Source: an archaeon
GTDB taxonomy: Archaea > Thermoproteota > QMWL01
NCBI GenBank assembly: GCA_003661605.2
Contig: QMWL02000039.1
Location: forward strand, 1 to 6,692
Reading direction: 5' to 3'
Length of the DNA stretch: 6,692 bases
In this document: positions 1-6,577 of the stretch, in pieces
How the letters are laid out: every line of letters begins with the position of its first letter
How positions within the stretch are numbered: the stretch's first letter is position 1
Translations under genes and position numbers: made by a program
Notes under the pieces: generated by a model
Seen by the model: only the letters and a program-made list of their open reading frames with translations
Database searches by the model: none
What the model was told of the DNA's origin: nothing

Positions 1-2
1 TG

Positions 3-65
3 AAGCGCGCGGAGCGTATGGCATATGAGCTTGTAGCGAAGGTACGGGAATGCCGGGGGAAGTAA
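3..65 (+). CDS. 3' end of an unidentified gene
   Basis: This is the C-terminal tail of a gene that begins left of the window. The frame starting at base 3 reads 20 codons (KRAERMAYELVAKVRECRGK) and stops at TAA 63-65. The other two forward frames close earlier, at TGA 1-3 and again at TAG 34-36 in one, and at TGA 26-28 in the other. The peptide is charged and looks like the last amphipathic helix of a soluble protein. It overlaps the start of ahcY by 16 bases, so the two genes are probably cotranscribed. Twenty residues are too few to name a family. An upstream gene could instead end at the TGA at 1-3. Confidence 0.45.
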   Translation, partial: KRAERMAYELVAKVRECRGK

Positions 66-1306
66 AAGACCCTAGTTTAGCGGAGGAAGGGTGGCGGCGT
101 ATCGAGTGGGCACGTCGTCGTATGCCAGTTTTAGCTAAGATTCGCGAACGTTTTGTACAAGAGCAACCACTTGAAGGAATCTGCATTGGTATGGTTTTAC
201 ATGTGGAGGCTAAGACAGCCGTTCTCGTCGAAACGTTAGTTGCAGCGGGAGCGAGTATAGCGATAACAGGGTGCAATCCTCTCACAACGCAAGATGCGGT
301 AGCCGCGGCGCTATACACACTAGACCAAGTAAACGTATATGCGTGGAGAGGAGAGACTACGGAGGAGTATTATACCAACATTAATCGGGTTCTTTCGCAT
401 AAGCCTAGTGTTCTTGTGGATGATGGAGCGGATGCCATAGTCTTCGCACATACGCGTTGTTCTGAGGTGTTTGAGAACCTAGTAGGCGCTACTGAGGAGA
501 CAACGACAGGTGTGCGGCGACTTTGTGCAATGGAGCGAGAAGGTCGTCTTCGGATTCCGGTTATTGATGTAAACGACGCGCGGACGAAAACTTTGTTCGA
601 TAATCGCTACGGAACAGGTCAGTCGGTCATTGATGGAATACTGCGAGCGACGAACGTACTTTTGGCAGGTAAGACGGTAGTGGTAGCGGGGTATGGGTGG
701 TGTGGAAGAGGCATTGCACGTCGGTTAGCTGGAATGGGGGCGCGCGTTATCGTATGCGAAGTTGATCCGGTGAAGGCTTTGGAAGCGTACATGGATGGGT
801 TTCAGGTAATGCCGATGCGGAAAGCAGCAAAGATAGGTGACCTTTTCATAACCGCTACTGGAGTGAGGGATGTAATTCGTCGTGAACACTTCGAACAGAT
901 GAAAGATGGAGCGATTCTTGCAAACGCGGGACACTTTAACGTCGAAATATCGATCAGCGATCTTGAAGCACTTACTGTGGAAACCCGAGAAGTACGCTCC
1001 TGTGTTCAAGAGTTTAGGCTGGTCAATGGACGACGTTTGTACTTGCTTGGTGAGGGGCGGTTAGTTAACCTAGTGTGTGGAGATGGACATCCGATTGAGG
1101 TTATGGACATGAGCTTTGCGAACCAAGCGCTGTCTGTGGAGTATTTGTGGCGAAATAGAGGACGCTTAGAGCCACGTGTTTACCCGGTTCCGAAGGAGAT
1201 AGACGAGTACGTTGCACGCATGAAGTTGCAGGCATTCGGTGTTGAAATCGACGAGTTAACGGACGAACAGCGTGCTTATATTTCGGATTGGCAGATGGGG
1301 ACGTGA
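50..1306 (+). CDS. ahcY: Adenosylhomocysteinase (S-adenosyl-L-homocysteine hydrolase)
   Basis: This cytoplasmic NAD-dependent enzyme reversibly splits S-adenosylhomocysteine, the inhibitory product of SAM-dependent methylation, into adenosine and homocysteine. The 418-residue product is full length for the archaeal form. Visible landmarks are the substrate-side LHVEAKTAVL (H51), DDGAD (124-128), EETTTG (149-154) and K180/D184/N185 in the segment TKTLFDN, which match the family's catalytic Asp, Glu, Lys, Asp and Asn positions. The Rossmann NAD loop GYGWCGRG is at 214-221, and AGHFNVEI and GDGHP follow near the C-terminus. It ends in LTDEQRAYISDWQMGT, without the Lys-Tyr tail of the eukaryotic enzyme. 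The ATG at 50 is preceded by AAGGT (39-43) at a normal Shine-Dalgarno distance, and the N-terminal VKDPSLAEEG block is typical of archaeal members. The stop overlaps the aIF2-beta start in a GTGA junction. In some archaea the enzyme prefers S-inosylhomocysteine, which sequence alone cannot decide. Confidence 0.97.
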   Translation: MPGEVKDPSLAEEGWRRIEWARRRMPVLAKIRERFVQEQPLEGICIGMVLHVEAKTAVLVETLVAAGASIAITGCNPLTTQDAVAAALYTLDQVNVYAWRGETTEEYYTNINRVLSHKPSVLVDDGADAIVFAHTRCSEVFENLVGATEETTTGVRRLCAMEREGRLRIPVIDVNDARTKTLFDNRYGTGQSVIDGILRATNVLLAGKTVVVAGYGWCGRGIARRLAGMGARVIVCEVDPVKALEAYMDGFQVMPMRKAAKIGDLFITATGVRDVIRREHFEQMKDGAILANAGHFNVEISISDLEALTVETREVRSCVQEFRLVNGRRLYLLGEGRLVNLVCGDGHPIEVMDMSFANQALSVEYLWRNRGRLEPRVYPVPKEIDEYVARMKLQAFGVEIDELTDEQRAYISDWQMGT

Positions 1307-1734
1307 GCGAAATCGAGAAGGATGTAGATCGGCTCTACGTTCAACTACTCGAGCGTGCTTTCCAACAAGTTAAGCCAGTTCAGGTTTCTCCAGAGCGCTT
1401 AAAACTGCCCGAAATGCGAGTAGAGTACGAAGGTCGATCTACTGTTATCATGAACTTTAAGGCGATTTGTGAAATACTGCGACGGGATCCTCGGATTCTA
1501 GCTTCATACTTTGGGAAGTCTCTGGGAGCATCGTATAGCGTGGAGGAGGGAAGGCTCTATCTTCATGCACGTTATCCACCGGATACACTGAAGTCTGTAC
1601 TTCAGGGATTCTTCCGACGATACGTTAAGTGCCCTATCTGTGGGTCACCCGATACGGAACTCATTCGTAAGCAACGACGTATGGAGCTTGTGTGTGAAGC
1701 ATGCGGTGCTGTGTCGGCGGTAGAGAAGATTTAG
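1303..1734 (+). CDS. eif2b: Translation initiation factor aIF2 subunit beta
   Basis: This is the beta subunit of heterotrimeric aIF2, which carries initiator Met-tRNA to the small ribosomal subunit. The 143-residue product has the archaeal layout: an N-terminal helix (LYVQLLERAF) that binds the gamma subunit, an alpha/beta core with the TVIMNFKAICEILRRDP block, and a C-terminal zinc ribbon CPIC...CEAC with cysteines at 110, 113, 131 and 134. GSPDTELI in the ribbon is a family hallmark. I chose the GTG at 1303 because it overlaps the ahcY stop as GTGA, the usual sign of translational coupling. A TTG at 1288 would add five residues (MADGD) and cannot be excluded. No strong Shine-Dalgarno is visible, only GGGG just upstream. 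Six bases after the stop the sequence is ATTTTC, possibly a weak terminator. Confidence 0.95.
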   Translation: MSEIEKDVDRLYVQLLERAFQQVKPVQVSPERLKLPEMRVEYEGRSTVIMNFKAICEILRRDPRILASYFGKSLGASYSVEEGRLYLHARYPPDTLKSVLQGFFRRYVKCPICGSPDTELIRKQRRMELVCEACGAVSAVEKI

Positions 1735-1740
1735 ATTTTC

Positions 1741-1758
1741 AGGAAGACTTATAAAAAA
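1741..1758 (+). promoter_or_regulatory. Archaeal TATA promoter for the aIF1A operon, probably leaderless
   Basis: The 43-base gap between aIF2-beta and aIF1A holds TATAAAAAA at 1750-1758, preceded by the purine-rich AGGAAGA (1741-1747) in the place of a BRE. The centre of the box lies 24-25 bases before the ATG at 1778, which is the normal TATA-to-start distance in archaea. Transcription should therefore begin at or within a few bases of the start codon, giving a leaderless mRNA. No Shine-Dalgarno precedes this ATG, which agrees. Confidence 0.75.
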
Positions 1759-1777
1759 GACTTCGCTGTTAGAGCCG

Positions 1778-2107
1778 ATGGGTAAGCGAAAGGTCCTCAC
1801 TGAGAAGTTCCTCAAGCAAGAGCTAGTGCTCCCTTCGGAGGGGCAGTGCTTGGGTTGGGTTAAGGAGATGGTTGGTGAGGATAAGGTCATCGTTAGTTGT
1901 ACTGATGGCTATACGCGGCTTTGTCGAATTAAAGGCGGTCTTCGTCGTCGCGTATGGATTAAGCCGGGAGATGTAGTACTAGTGGAGCCGTGGGATTTCC
2001 AGTACGAAAAGCGAGGAGATGTAGTATGGCGATATCCCGAAGCGCATGTTGAAGAGCTTAAGCGGCGGGGGTACTTGCCGAGCGAGGAGTCCGAGGAACT
2101 TGCTTAA
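1778..2107 (+). CDS. eif1a: Translation initiation factor aIF1A
   Basis: aIF1A binds the A site of the small ribosomal subunit and, with aIF1 and aIF2, promotes start-codon selection. It is the archaeal counterpart of eIF1A and bacterial IF1. The 109-residue product is mostly one S1-like OB fold. The landmarks are LPSEGQCLGWVKEMVG (18-33), the RNA-binding strand CTDGYTRLCRIKGGLRRRVWI (41-61), and KPGDVVLVEPWDFQ (62-75) leading to GDVVWRY (80-86). The C-terminal tail is acidic (PSEESEELA). It is the first gene of a run that continues through RIO1, KH and Topo VI, with its own TATA box about 24 bases upstream. The ATG at 1778 is the only sensible start and appears to be translated from a leaderless transcript. 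Confidence 0.96.
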   Translation: MGKRKVLTEKFLKQELVLPSEGQCLGWVKEMVGEDKVIVSCTDGYTRLCRIKGGLRRRVWIKPGDVVLVEPWDFQYEKRGDVVWRYPEAHVEELKRRGYLPSEESEELA

Positions 2108-2109
2108 TT

Positions 2110-2913
2110 TTGTCTTTCGATGAGGATAGGCTTCTAAGAAAGCTAGCACTACACGACCGCCGTATCGATAAGGAAGTTCGTCAACGAGTGAAGCGAAGCG
2201 AAGATTTCGAGGTCATGGAGGAGGTCTTTGATCGCAGTACGATGCTACTTCTATACAGATTAATAGTCAACTGGGATCTCAACACGATAGAAGGGTGTGT
2301 GAGTGCAGGTAAGGAGGCGCGTGTATACTACGCTCGGGGAAAGAGCGGTACGAAATATGCGGTTAAGATCTATCTAACAGCAACTGCTGAGTTCCGAAAA
2401 GGCATGTTAAAGTACATTGAAGGAGATTTTCGATTCCGTAGAATACGCAGAGATACGCGTCATCTGATATACACATGGGCGAAAAAAGAGTTCAAAAATC
2501 TGAAGACCTTTTATGAGGCAGGCGTACGAGTACCACGCCCCTATCGTGTTCTCGGTAACATTCTGGTTATGGAGTTTGTAGGATATGATGGCGTTCCTGC
2601 ACCACTAATTCGTGAGGTAGGAGTTGAACCTAATACGCCGGAGCAAGCATTTAACACGATACTAAGCTACATCCGCTTGGGCTACCAGAGAGCGCAGTTG
2701 GTTCACGGGGACCTCAGCGAGTATAATGTCATGAATTACGACGGGGAGCTCATTATCATAGATGTCTCACAAGCAGTTCCTGTAACACATCATTTGGCTA
2801 TGGAGTTACTTTACCGTGATGTTCGAAATATATGTAGGTGGTTTGAGCGTGTATACGGGTTGGAAGCTGATGTAGAAAGGATCGTACAGGAAATTGTCGG
2901 GGGAAGCGCGTAA
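2110..2913 (+). CDS. rio1: RIO1-type serine protein kinase/ATPase
   Basis: RIO1 is an atypical kinase that acts mainly as an ATPase in late maturation of the small ribosomal subunit. The 267 residues contain an N-terminal helical region (1-60), the nucleotide loop GCVSAGKEARVY (62-73), the ATP-binding lysine in AVKIY (K86), the RIO1 block GDFRFRR (105-111), the catalytic loop LVHGDLSEYN (197-206; D201, N206) and the metal-binding IIDVSQAV (216-223; D218). IDVSQ and the GDFRFRR block place it in RIO1 rather than RIO2, and it lacks the RIO2 winged helix. The start is taken as TTG 2110, two bases after the aIF1A stop. The first ATG, at codon 36, would cut into conserved sequence. No clear Shine-Dalgarno is present, so the ribosome may reinitiate from aIF1A. 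The 3' end overlaps the KH gene by 20 bases. Confidence 0.95.
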   Translation: MSFDEDRLLRKLALHDRRIDKEVRQRVKRSEDFEVMEEVFDRSTMLLLYRLIVNWDLNTIEGCVSAGKEARVYYARGKSGTKYAVKIYLTATAEFRKGMLKYIEGDFRFRRIRRDTRHLIYTWAKKEFKNLKTFYEAGVRVPRPYRVLGNILVMEFVGYDGVPAPLIREVGVEPNTPEQAFNTILSYIRLGYQRAQLVHGDLSEYNVMNYDGELIIIDVSQAVPVTHHLAMELLYRDVRNICRWFERVYGLEADVERIVQEIVGGSA

Positions 2914-3481
2914 GAACTCTACTGATTTCTGTGAGCAAACGGTAGTTGTTCCTCCAGATCGTATTGGCGTTCTCATAGGACGGGAGGGTAAGCATAAGCG
3001 ATCTCTGGAGCGTTTGCTAGGGGTTCGGATTGAAGTAGATAGCAAAACTGGAAGGGTGAGGATTATTGCACCTTCGGAGAATGTGGAAAATTTGCTGAAA
3101 GCAGTTAACGTCGATAGAGCGATCAGCGTAGGATTTTCTCCAGATCGTGCGCATGCTTTGCTTGATGACGATTACTTTCTTGATGTAATCGAGTTGAGAG
3201 ATCTGGGGATTTCGAAGAAAGATTACGAAAGACTGTTAGGGCGAGTTATTGGTGAGAAGGGAAAAGCAAAGCGTTTGATAGAGGAGGTTACGGAGACGTA
3301 TCTGTCTATTTATAGAGGCAAGGTTGCGATTATAGGGACAGCGGAGAATATCGAAGCAGCACGGCACGCAGTTCGGATGCTACTTCAGGGTAGACAGCAT
3401 GCGACTGTGTATCGGTACCTCTTTAGCTGGCGTCGTCGTAAGAAACGAGAGCGAATGCTCCTATGGGAAAAAAGGTACTGA
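2894..3481 (+). CDS. Dim2/Pno1-like double KH-domain RNA-binding protein
   Basis: This is the archaeal relative of eukaryotic Pno1/Dim2, which binds near the 3' end of small-subunit rRNA during pre-40S maturation. The archaeal protein is known to interact with aIF2-alpha. The 195 residues hold two KH domains. KH1 is about 14-72, with the RNA-gripping GREG loop at 29-32 (RIGVLIGREGKHK). KH2 is about 95-165, with GEKG at 120-123 in the segment GRVIGEKGKAKRLIEE. A strongly basic tail (WRRRKKRERMLLWEKRY) follows and may add RNA affinity. The start is taken as TTG 2894, because no ATG or GTG in frame precedes KH1. It overlaps rio1 by 20 bases and top6B by 19, so coupling is likely. The neighbouring RIO1 kinase works on the same maturation step. 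The exact orthology to Dim2 is inferred from layout and context. Confidence 0.9.
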   Translation: MSGEARKNSTDFCEQTVVVPPDRIGVLIGREGKHKRSLERLLGVRIEVDSKTGRVRIIAPSENVENLLKAVNVDRAISVGFSPDRAHALLDDDYFLDVIELRDLGISKKDYERLLGRVIGEKGKAKRLIEEVTETYLSIYRGKVAIIGTAENIEAARHAVRMLLQGRQHATVYRYLFSWRRRKKRERMLLWEKRY

Positions 3482-5043
3482 GAGAACGCTACGAGCGGAT
3501 AAGCCCCTCTGAGTTCTTCTACCGGTACCGGGACCTAGCAGGGTTCTCGAATCCAAGTAGGGCGCTGTTTTCAACCGTAAGAGAGCTTGTTGAGAACGCG
3601 CTTGACGCTTGTGATACGTATAAAATACCCCCCACTATTTTCATAAGAGTAGAGCGTGTTAAGGAGGGTGAAAGAGAGGGCATTTATCGGGTTAGAGTTG
3701 TGGATAATGGCATTGGCGTGCCGAAGAAACGTTTAGCTGAAGCCTTTGGTAGCGTTTTGATTAGCAGTAAGTACCAACTTCGGCAAACAAGGGGGATGTT
3801 CGGACTAGGTGGAACGATGGCTATTCTCTACGCGCAGATTACTACAGGGAGTCCTGCGCATGTGTTTTCATCTCAAGGTGGTGACAAAATCTTCCACATC
3901 TGGGTCCGTATAGACATCGAGCAGAACACTCCCGTTGTGGAGAATACGGATGCTACAGAAAATCCTCAGCGGTGGCGGGGTCTTGGAATCGAGGTTGTAA
4001 CAAAGGGATGGTATCGAGGAGCAGCTTATCGTATTCTAGAGTACTTGCGTAGAACAGCGATAATTCTACCATATGCTACTATGACTTATGTTGATCCTGA
4101 TGGTTGGGTGTACCACTTCCCTCGAACAACGAGTATGCTTCCAGAAGCACCACGCGTAACAAAGCAGCATCCATCGGGTGTGGACCTAGAGACTTTACGC
4201 AGGTTGGTCAAGAGATACCGTCGGTTCAAGCGCTATACGCTTCTTAGATTTCTGAAGACCGCGTTCTCACGGGTAGGAGATCGAACTGCTAGAGAACTTT
4301 TGGACTACGCACAGTTCCGTACCGGAAATCCGAAGCTGGCGCCTACTACGCCACTTAGAAGCCTTACAAATGAAGACCTCCGTCAGCTCTACGAAGTACT
4401 GAGTACGTACCCGCGATTTTTGCCACCAGATGGCCGCTGTCTTTCACCAATCGGACCACAGTTGTTAGAGGAGGGTGTGAAGCGCATGTTAAAGCCAGAT
4501 TATGTACATGCGGTTCAGCGACGACCCAGCTCCTGCGAGGGACATCCGTTTATCGTTGAAGTTGCACTAGCATATGGCGGCGCTATACCGAGTGAGGGAG
4601 TTCGCATCCTTCGCTTTGCAAACAAAATGCCTTTGCTTTACGACGAAGGAGCGGACGTTGTATGGAAGGTAGTTTCTGAGCGCATAAACTGGCGTAGATA
4701 CGGGATAGACCCCGATGCGGATCCTATCGTAGTCGTTACACACATTTGCTCAACACGTATTCCTTACCGATCTGTAGGTAAGGAGGCGGTTGCCGATCGC
4801 CCTGAGATTGAGAGAGAGCTAGTTCTAGCCACTCAGGAGGCTGCGCGGCGGCTTAAATCGGATCTTGAACGAAGAAGGCGATATGAGCGATACCGTGCGC
4901 GATTGAGCCTCTTTGAGCGATACTTACCGAAGATTGCAATGTACTCTGCTGCACTCGCGGATCGCGAGGTTCCTTCCATCAATGTGCTATTAGCTAAGCT
5001 GCAAAGGGGGGTTCGTGAGCAAAAAAAGGAGACAGGAACGTAG
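3463..5043 (+). CDS. top6B: DNA topoisomerase VI subunit B
   Basis: This is the ATPase subunit of Topo VI, the A2B2 type IIB topoisomerase that relaxes and decatenates DNA in archaea. The 526 residues run GHKL ATPase, H2TH domain, transducer. The Bergerat ATP site shows ELVENALDACD (41-51; E41 and N45), DNGIGVP (81-87) and GMFGLGG (111-117). The H2TH region is about 265-290 (FSRVGDRTARELLDYAQF). The transducer includes GHPFIVEVALAYGG (360-373), FANKMPLLYD (385-394), WRRY (410-413) and PYRSVGKEA (434-442). K440 there is my candidate for the switch lysine that contacts the ATP gamma-phosphate. The length matches the short form without an added C-terminal Ig-like domain. The ATG at 3463 lies inside the KH gene with a 19-base overlap and no visible Shine-Dalgarno; a GAGC-GAAT-GCTC inverted repeat precedes it. 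It overlaps top6A by 29 bases. Confidence 0.98.
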   Translation: MGKKVLRERYERISPSEFFYRYRDLAGFSNPSRALFSTVRELVENALDACDTYKIPPTIFIRVERVKEGEREGIYRVRVVDNGIGVPKKRLAEAFGSVLISSKYQLRQTRGMFGLGGTMAILYAQITTGSPAHVFSSQGGDKIFHIWVRIDIEQNTPVVENTDATENPQRWRGLGIEVVTKGWYRGAAYRILEYLRRTAIILPYATMTYVDPDGWVYHFPRTTSMLPEAPRVTKQHPSGVDLETLRRLVKRYRRFKRYTLLRFLKTAFSRVGDRTARELLDYAQFRTGNPKLAPTTPLRSLTNEDLRQLYEVLSTYPRFLPPDGRCLSPIGPQLLEEGVKRMLKPDYVHAVQRRPSSCEGHPFIVEVALAYGGAIPSEGVRILRFANKMPLLYDEGADVVWKVVSERINWRRYGIDPDADPIVVVTHICSTRIPYRSVGKEAVADRPEIERELVLATQEAARRLKSDLERRRRYERYRARLSLFERYLPKIAMYSAALADREVPSINVLLAKLQRGVREQKKETGT

Positions 5044-6085
5044 GGTACTCACGCGTCTTAAACGGATTGGTCTTCAACTGTGTAGGAGTATTGAAGAAGG
5101 TTCGTTTCCTGAGCTATACATACCTAGCCGCTCAACCACGAACATTGTGTATGACGCAAGACTTCGACAGTACGTACTGGGAAAAAAGAAGATACGGCGT
5201 AGTAGCAGAGTCGTTACACATCTACGGCCTCTAACTCAGCTTCTTTGGATAGCACAGATTGCTAAACAGCTGATTAGGGAGGGGAAAAGCAGTACGCTTC
5301 GCGACATTTACTATCTCTCGATGGCTGAGGAGGGCGTGGACTTCAAGAGCCAGAGAGAGAGCGACAAAACTATCGCAGATCTTGAGGCGCTTCTCGGTGC
5401 TGCTCGCGAAGATTTTCACATTTTCCCCGAAGAACGCTCTGCAATATTCGGCGATCTAACCATTGAGTACACAGTGCCAGGTTATGAAGGGCGGCAGTTA
5501 AACCTTACCATTCACCCGGATGGAGTTATGATAGGTCCTGCACTCGCAACAGCAGAATTTGTGGACACTAGCGCAGAGCGTGTGATTGCCGTAGAGAAAG
5601 GTGCGATGTTTACACGGTTTGTTGAGGAACGCGTCCACGAACGATTTCGTGCGTTAATCGTACACACAGCAGGGCAGCCTCCACGAGCTACACGATTGCT
5701 ACTTCGGCGGTTAAACCAGGAGTTAGGACTACCTGTTTACATATTTACTGATGCTGATCCATGGGGGATGCACATCGCTATGGTGATAATCTCCGGGTCT
5801 GCTCAATCAGCACATATTCCAGGATTAGCAGTACCAGATGCACAATGGTGTGGAGTATGGGCCTCAGATATTGAACGCTACGAGCTTCCAAGTGAAAGAT
5901 TGACTGCGCGTGATCTGAAACGCGTGGATGAGCTTAAACGAGACCCACGCTATCAGCGTAATCCATGGAAGCGAGAGCTACAGGTTTTCACACGAAAGAA
6001 ACGAAAAACCGAGCTTGAGGCATTTAGCCGACACGGACTTACCTTTATAGTTGATCAGTACTTGCCTGAGCGACTAGGTCTCTAG
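5015..6085 (+). CDS. top6A: DNA topoisomerase VI subunit A (Spo11-like)
   Basis: This is the DNA-cleaving subunit of Topo VI and the archaeal homologue of eukaryotic Spo11. It makes staggered double-strand breaks through a tyrosyl-DNA link. The 356 residues comprise a basic N-terminal helix (MSKKRRQERR), a winged-helix CAP domain and a Toprim domain. The catalytic tyrosine lies in STLRDIYYLSMAEEG (93-107), most likely Y100 by comparison with Spo11. The Toprim metal-binding acidic residues are E194 in IAVEKGAMF and D246/D248 in FTDADPWGMH. Length is normal to slightly short for the family. The GTG at 5015 is the only plausible start; AGGGGGG (5005-5011) just upstream can pair with the anti-Shine-Dalgarno, although only 3 bases separate it from the start. 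The 29-base overlap with top6B fits the equal need for both subunits. Confidence 0.98.
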   Translation: MSKKRRQERRVLTRLKRIGLQLCRSIEEGSFPELYIPSRSTTNIVYDARLRQYVLGKKKIRRSSRVVTHLRPLTQLLWIAQIAKQLIREGKSSTLRDIYYLSMAEEGVDFKSQRESDKTIADLEALLGAAREDFHIFPEERSAIFGDLTIEYTVPGYEGRQLNLTIHPDGVMIGPALATAEFVDTSAERVIAVEKGAMFTRFVEERVHERFRALIVHTAGQPPRATRLLLRRLNQELGLPVYIFTDADPWGMHIAMVIISGSAQSAHIPGLAVPDAQWCGVWASDIERYELPSERLTARDLKRVDELKRDPRYQRNPWKRELQVFTRKKRKTELEAFSRHGLTFIVDQYLPERLGL

Positions 6086-6087
6086 CC

Positions 6088-6294
6088 ATGTCGAAGCGCA
6101 AAGAAGAGGCACGGGCTATCGACGTGCTAGTGCGCGCATTAGCACTTATCCTGCTACTAGGAGGTGTGGGCGTCCTACACGCAGTTACTACAGATCTTAC
6201 AGTAACGCCTTATCCAGGCATGTTCCAGTTCCACGGTATCACTCTCATCATCATCGGCGCGTTCTTTCTTCTCGTACGCCTCAAAGGAGACTAA
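6088..6294 (+). CDS. Small two-helix membrane protein of unknown function
   Basis: I do not recognise this 68-residue protein. It has a short charged N-terminus (MSKRKEEAR), a first hydrophobic helix at about 12-32 (VLVRALALILLLGGVGVL), a loop with TTDLTVTPYPGMFQFHG (34-50), a second helix at about 51-64 (ITLIIIGAFFLLV) and a basic end (RLKGD). By the positive-inside rule both ends should face the cytoplasm and the loop should lie outside. There are no cysteines and no signal-peptide cleavage site is evident. The ATG at 6088 comes two bases after the top6A stop, with AGGT at 6075-6078 in Shine-Dalgarno position, so it is probably the last gene of the aIF1A-Topo VI unit. The hydrophobic pattern, clean start and spacing argue that it is real. 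No function can be assigned. Confidence 0.75.
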   Translation: MSKRKEEARAIDVLVRALALILLLGGVGVLHAVTTDLTVTPYPGMFQFHGITLIIIGAFFLLVRLKGD

Positions 6295-6344
6295 AAGAAA
6301 AAGCCTTCTAGAGAAACCATTCATCTTCCGTACCTAGAGGACGT

Positions 6345-6386
6345 ACTGAAAAAAGCTAAAAATGAGCGCGCTAAAACACCTGATAG
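6345..6386 (+). promoter_or_regulatory. Promoter of the CAU-anticodon tRNA gene
   Basis: ACTGAAAA (6345-6352) in the BRE region is followed by a TATA-like CTAAAAAT (6356-6363) and then ACACCTGATAG (6376-6386), four bases before the tRNA. A start 25 bases downstream of the TATA centre falls near 6384, inside ACACCTGATAG, giving a 5' leader of a few bases for RNase P to remove. The same three elements recur before tRNA-Phe with spacing that differs by only one base. Confidence 0.65.
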
Positions 6387-6390
6387 AACA

Positions 6391-6467
<77 letters not shown>

Positions 6468-6530
6468 GTGGATTGCAATCTCAGTGATTACTGCGTACAC
6501 GTATAGCGTATGAGGTTAAGTCTCCGAAAC

Positions 6531-6572
6531 ACTGAAAATACTTAAAATGCAGGTGGTGAAGACACCTGATAG
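6531..6572 (+). promoter_or_regulatory. Promoter of the tRNA-Phe gene
   Basis: ACTGAAAA (6531-6538), a TATA-like CTTAAAAT (6541-6548) and ACACCTGATAG (6562-6572) lie in the same order as before the CAU tRNA, the last element five bases from the tRNA. The expected start, about 25 bases after the TATA centre, is near 6570 and inside the 11-base element. The tRNA therefore has its own promoter rather than depending on read-through. A CAGGTG/CACCTG inverted repeat overlaps the region between the TATA box and the start site. Confidence 0.65.
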
Positions 6573-6577
6573 GGCAA

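Noticed and set aside
725..1009. A 94-codon open frame on the minus strand inside ahcY
   Set aside because: It lies wholly within the conserved NAD-binding part of ahcY on the opposite strand; its translation has no recognisable domain and no promoter was seen.
1645..1890. A minus-strand open frame spanning the aIF2-beta/aIF1A boundary
   Set aside because: It covers two conserved genes and the aIF1A promoter in antisense and its peptide resembles nothing known.
2798..3045. Two overlapping minus-strand open frames across the rio1/KH junction
   Set aside because: Both are antisense to conserved coding sequence and low in protein-like features; they are chance open frames.
5231..5419. A 62-codon minus-strand open frame within top6A
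   Set aside because: It is antisense to the CAP-domain region of top6A, which holds the catalytic tyrosine and fully explains the conservation expected here.
6295..6344. Terminator after the membrane protein gene
   Set aside because: No clear stem or T-run on the + strand is visible between the stop and the tRNA promoter; only a short pyrimidine stretch (CATTCATCTTCC, 6318-6329) occurs.
6370..6375. GCTAAAA-like sequence just before the CAU tRNA as its TATA box
   Set aside because: It is only about 16-21 bases from the tRNA start, too close for a TATA box with a 25-base start distance; CTAAAAAT at 6356-6363 fits better and matches the tRNA-Phe promoter.
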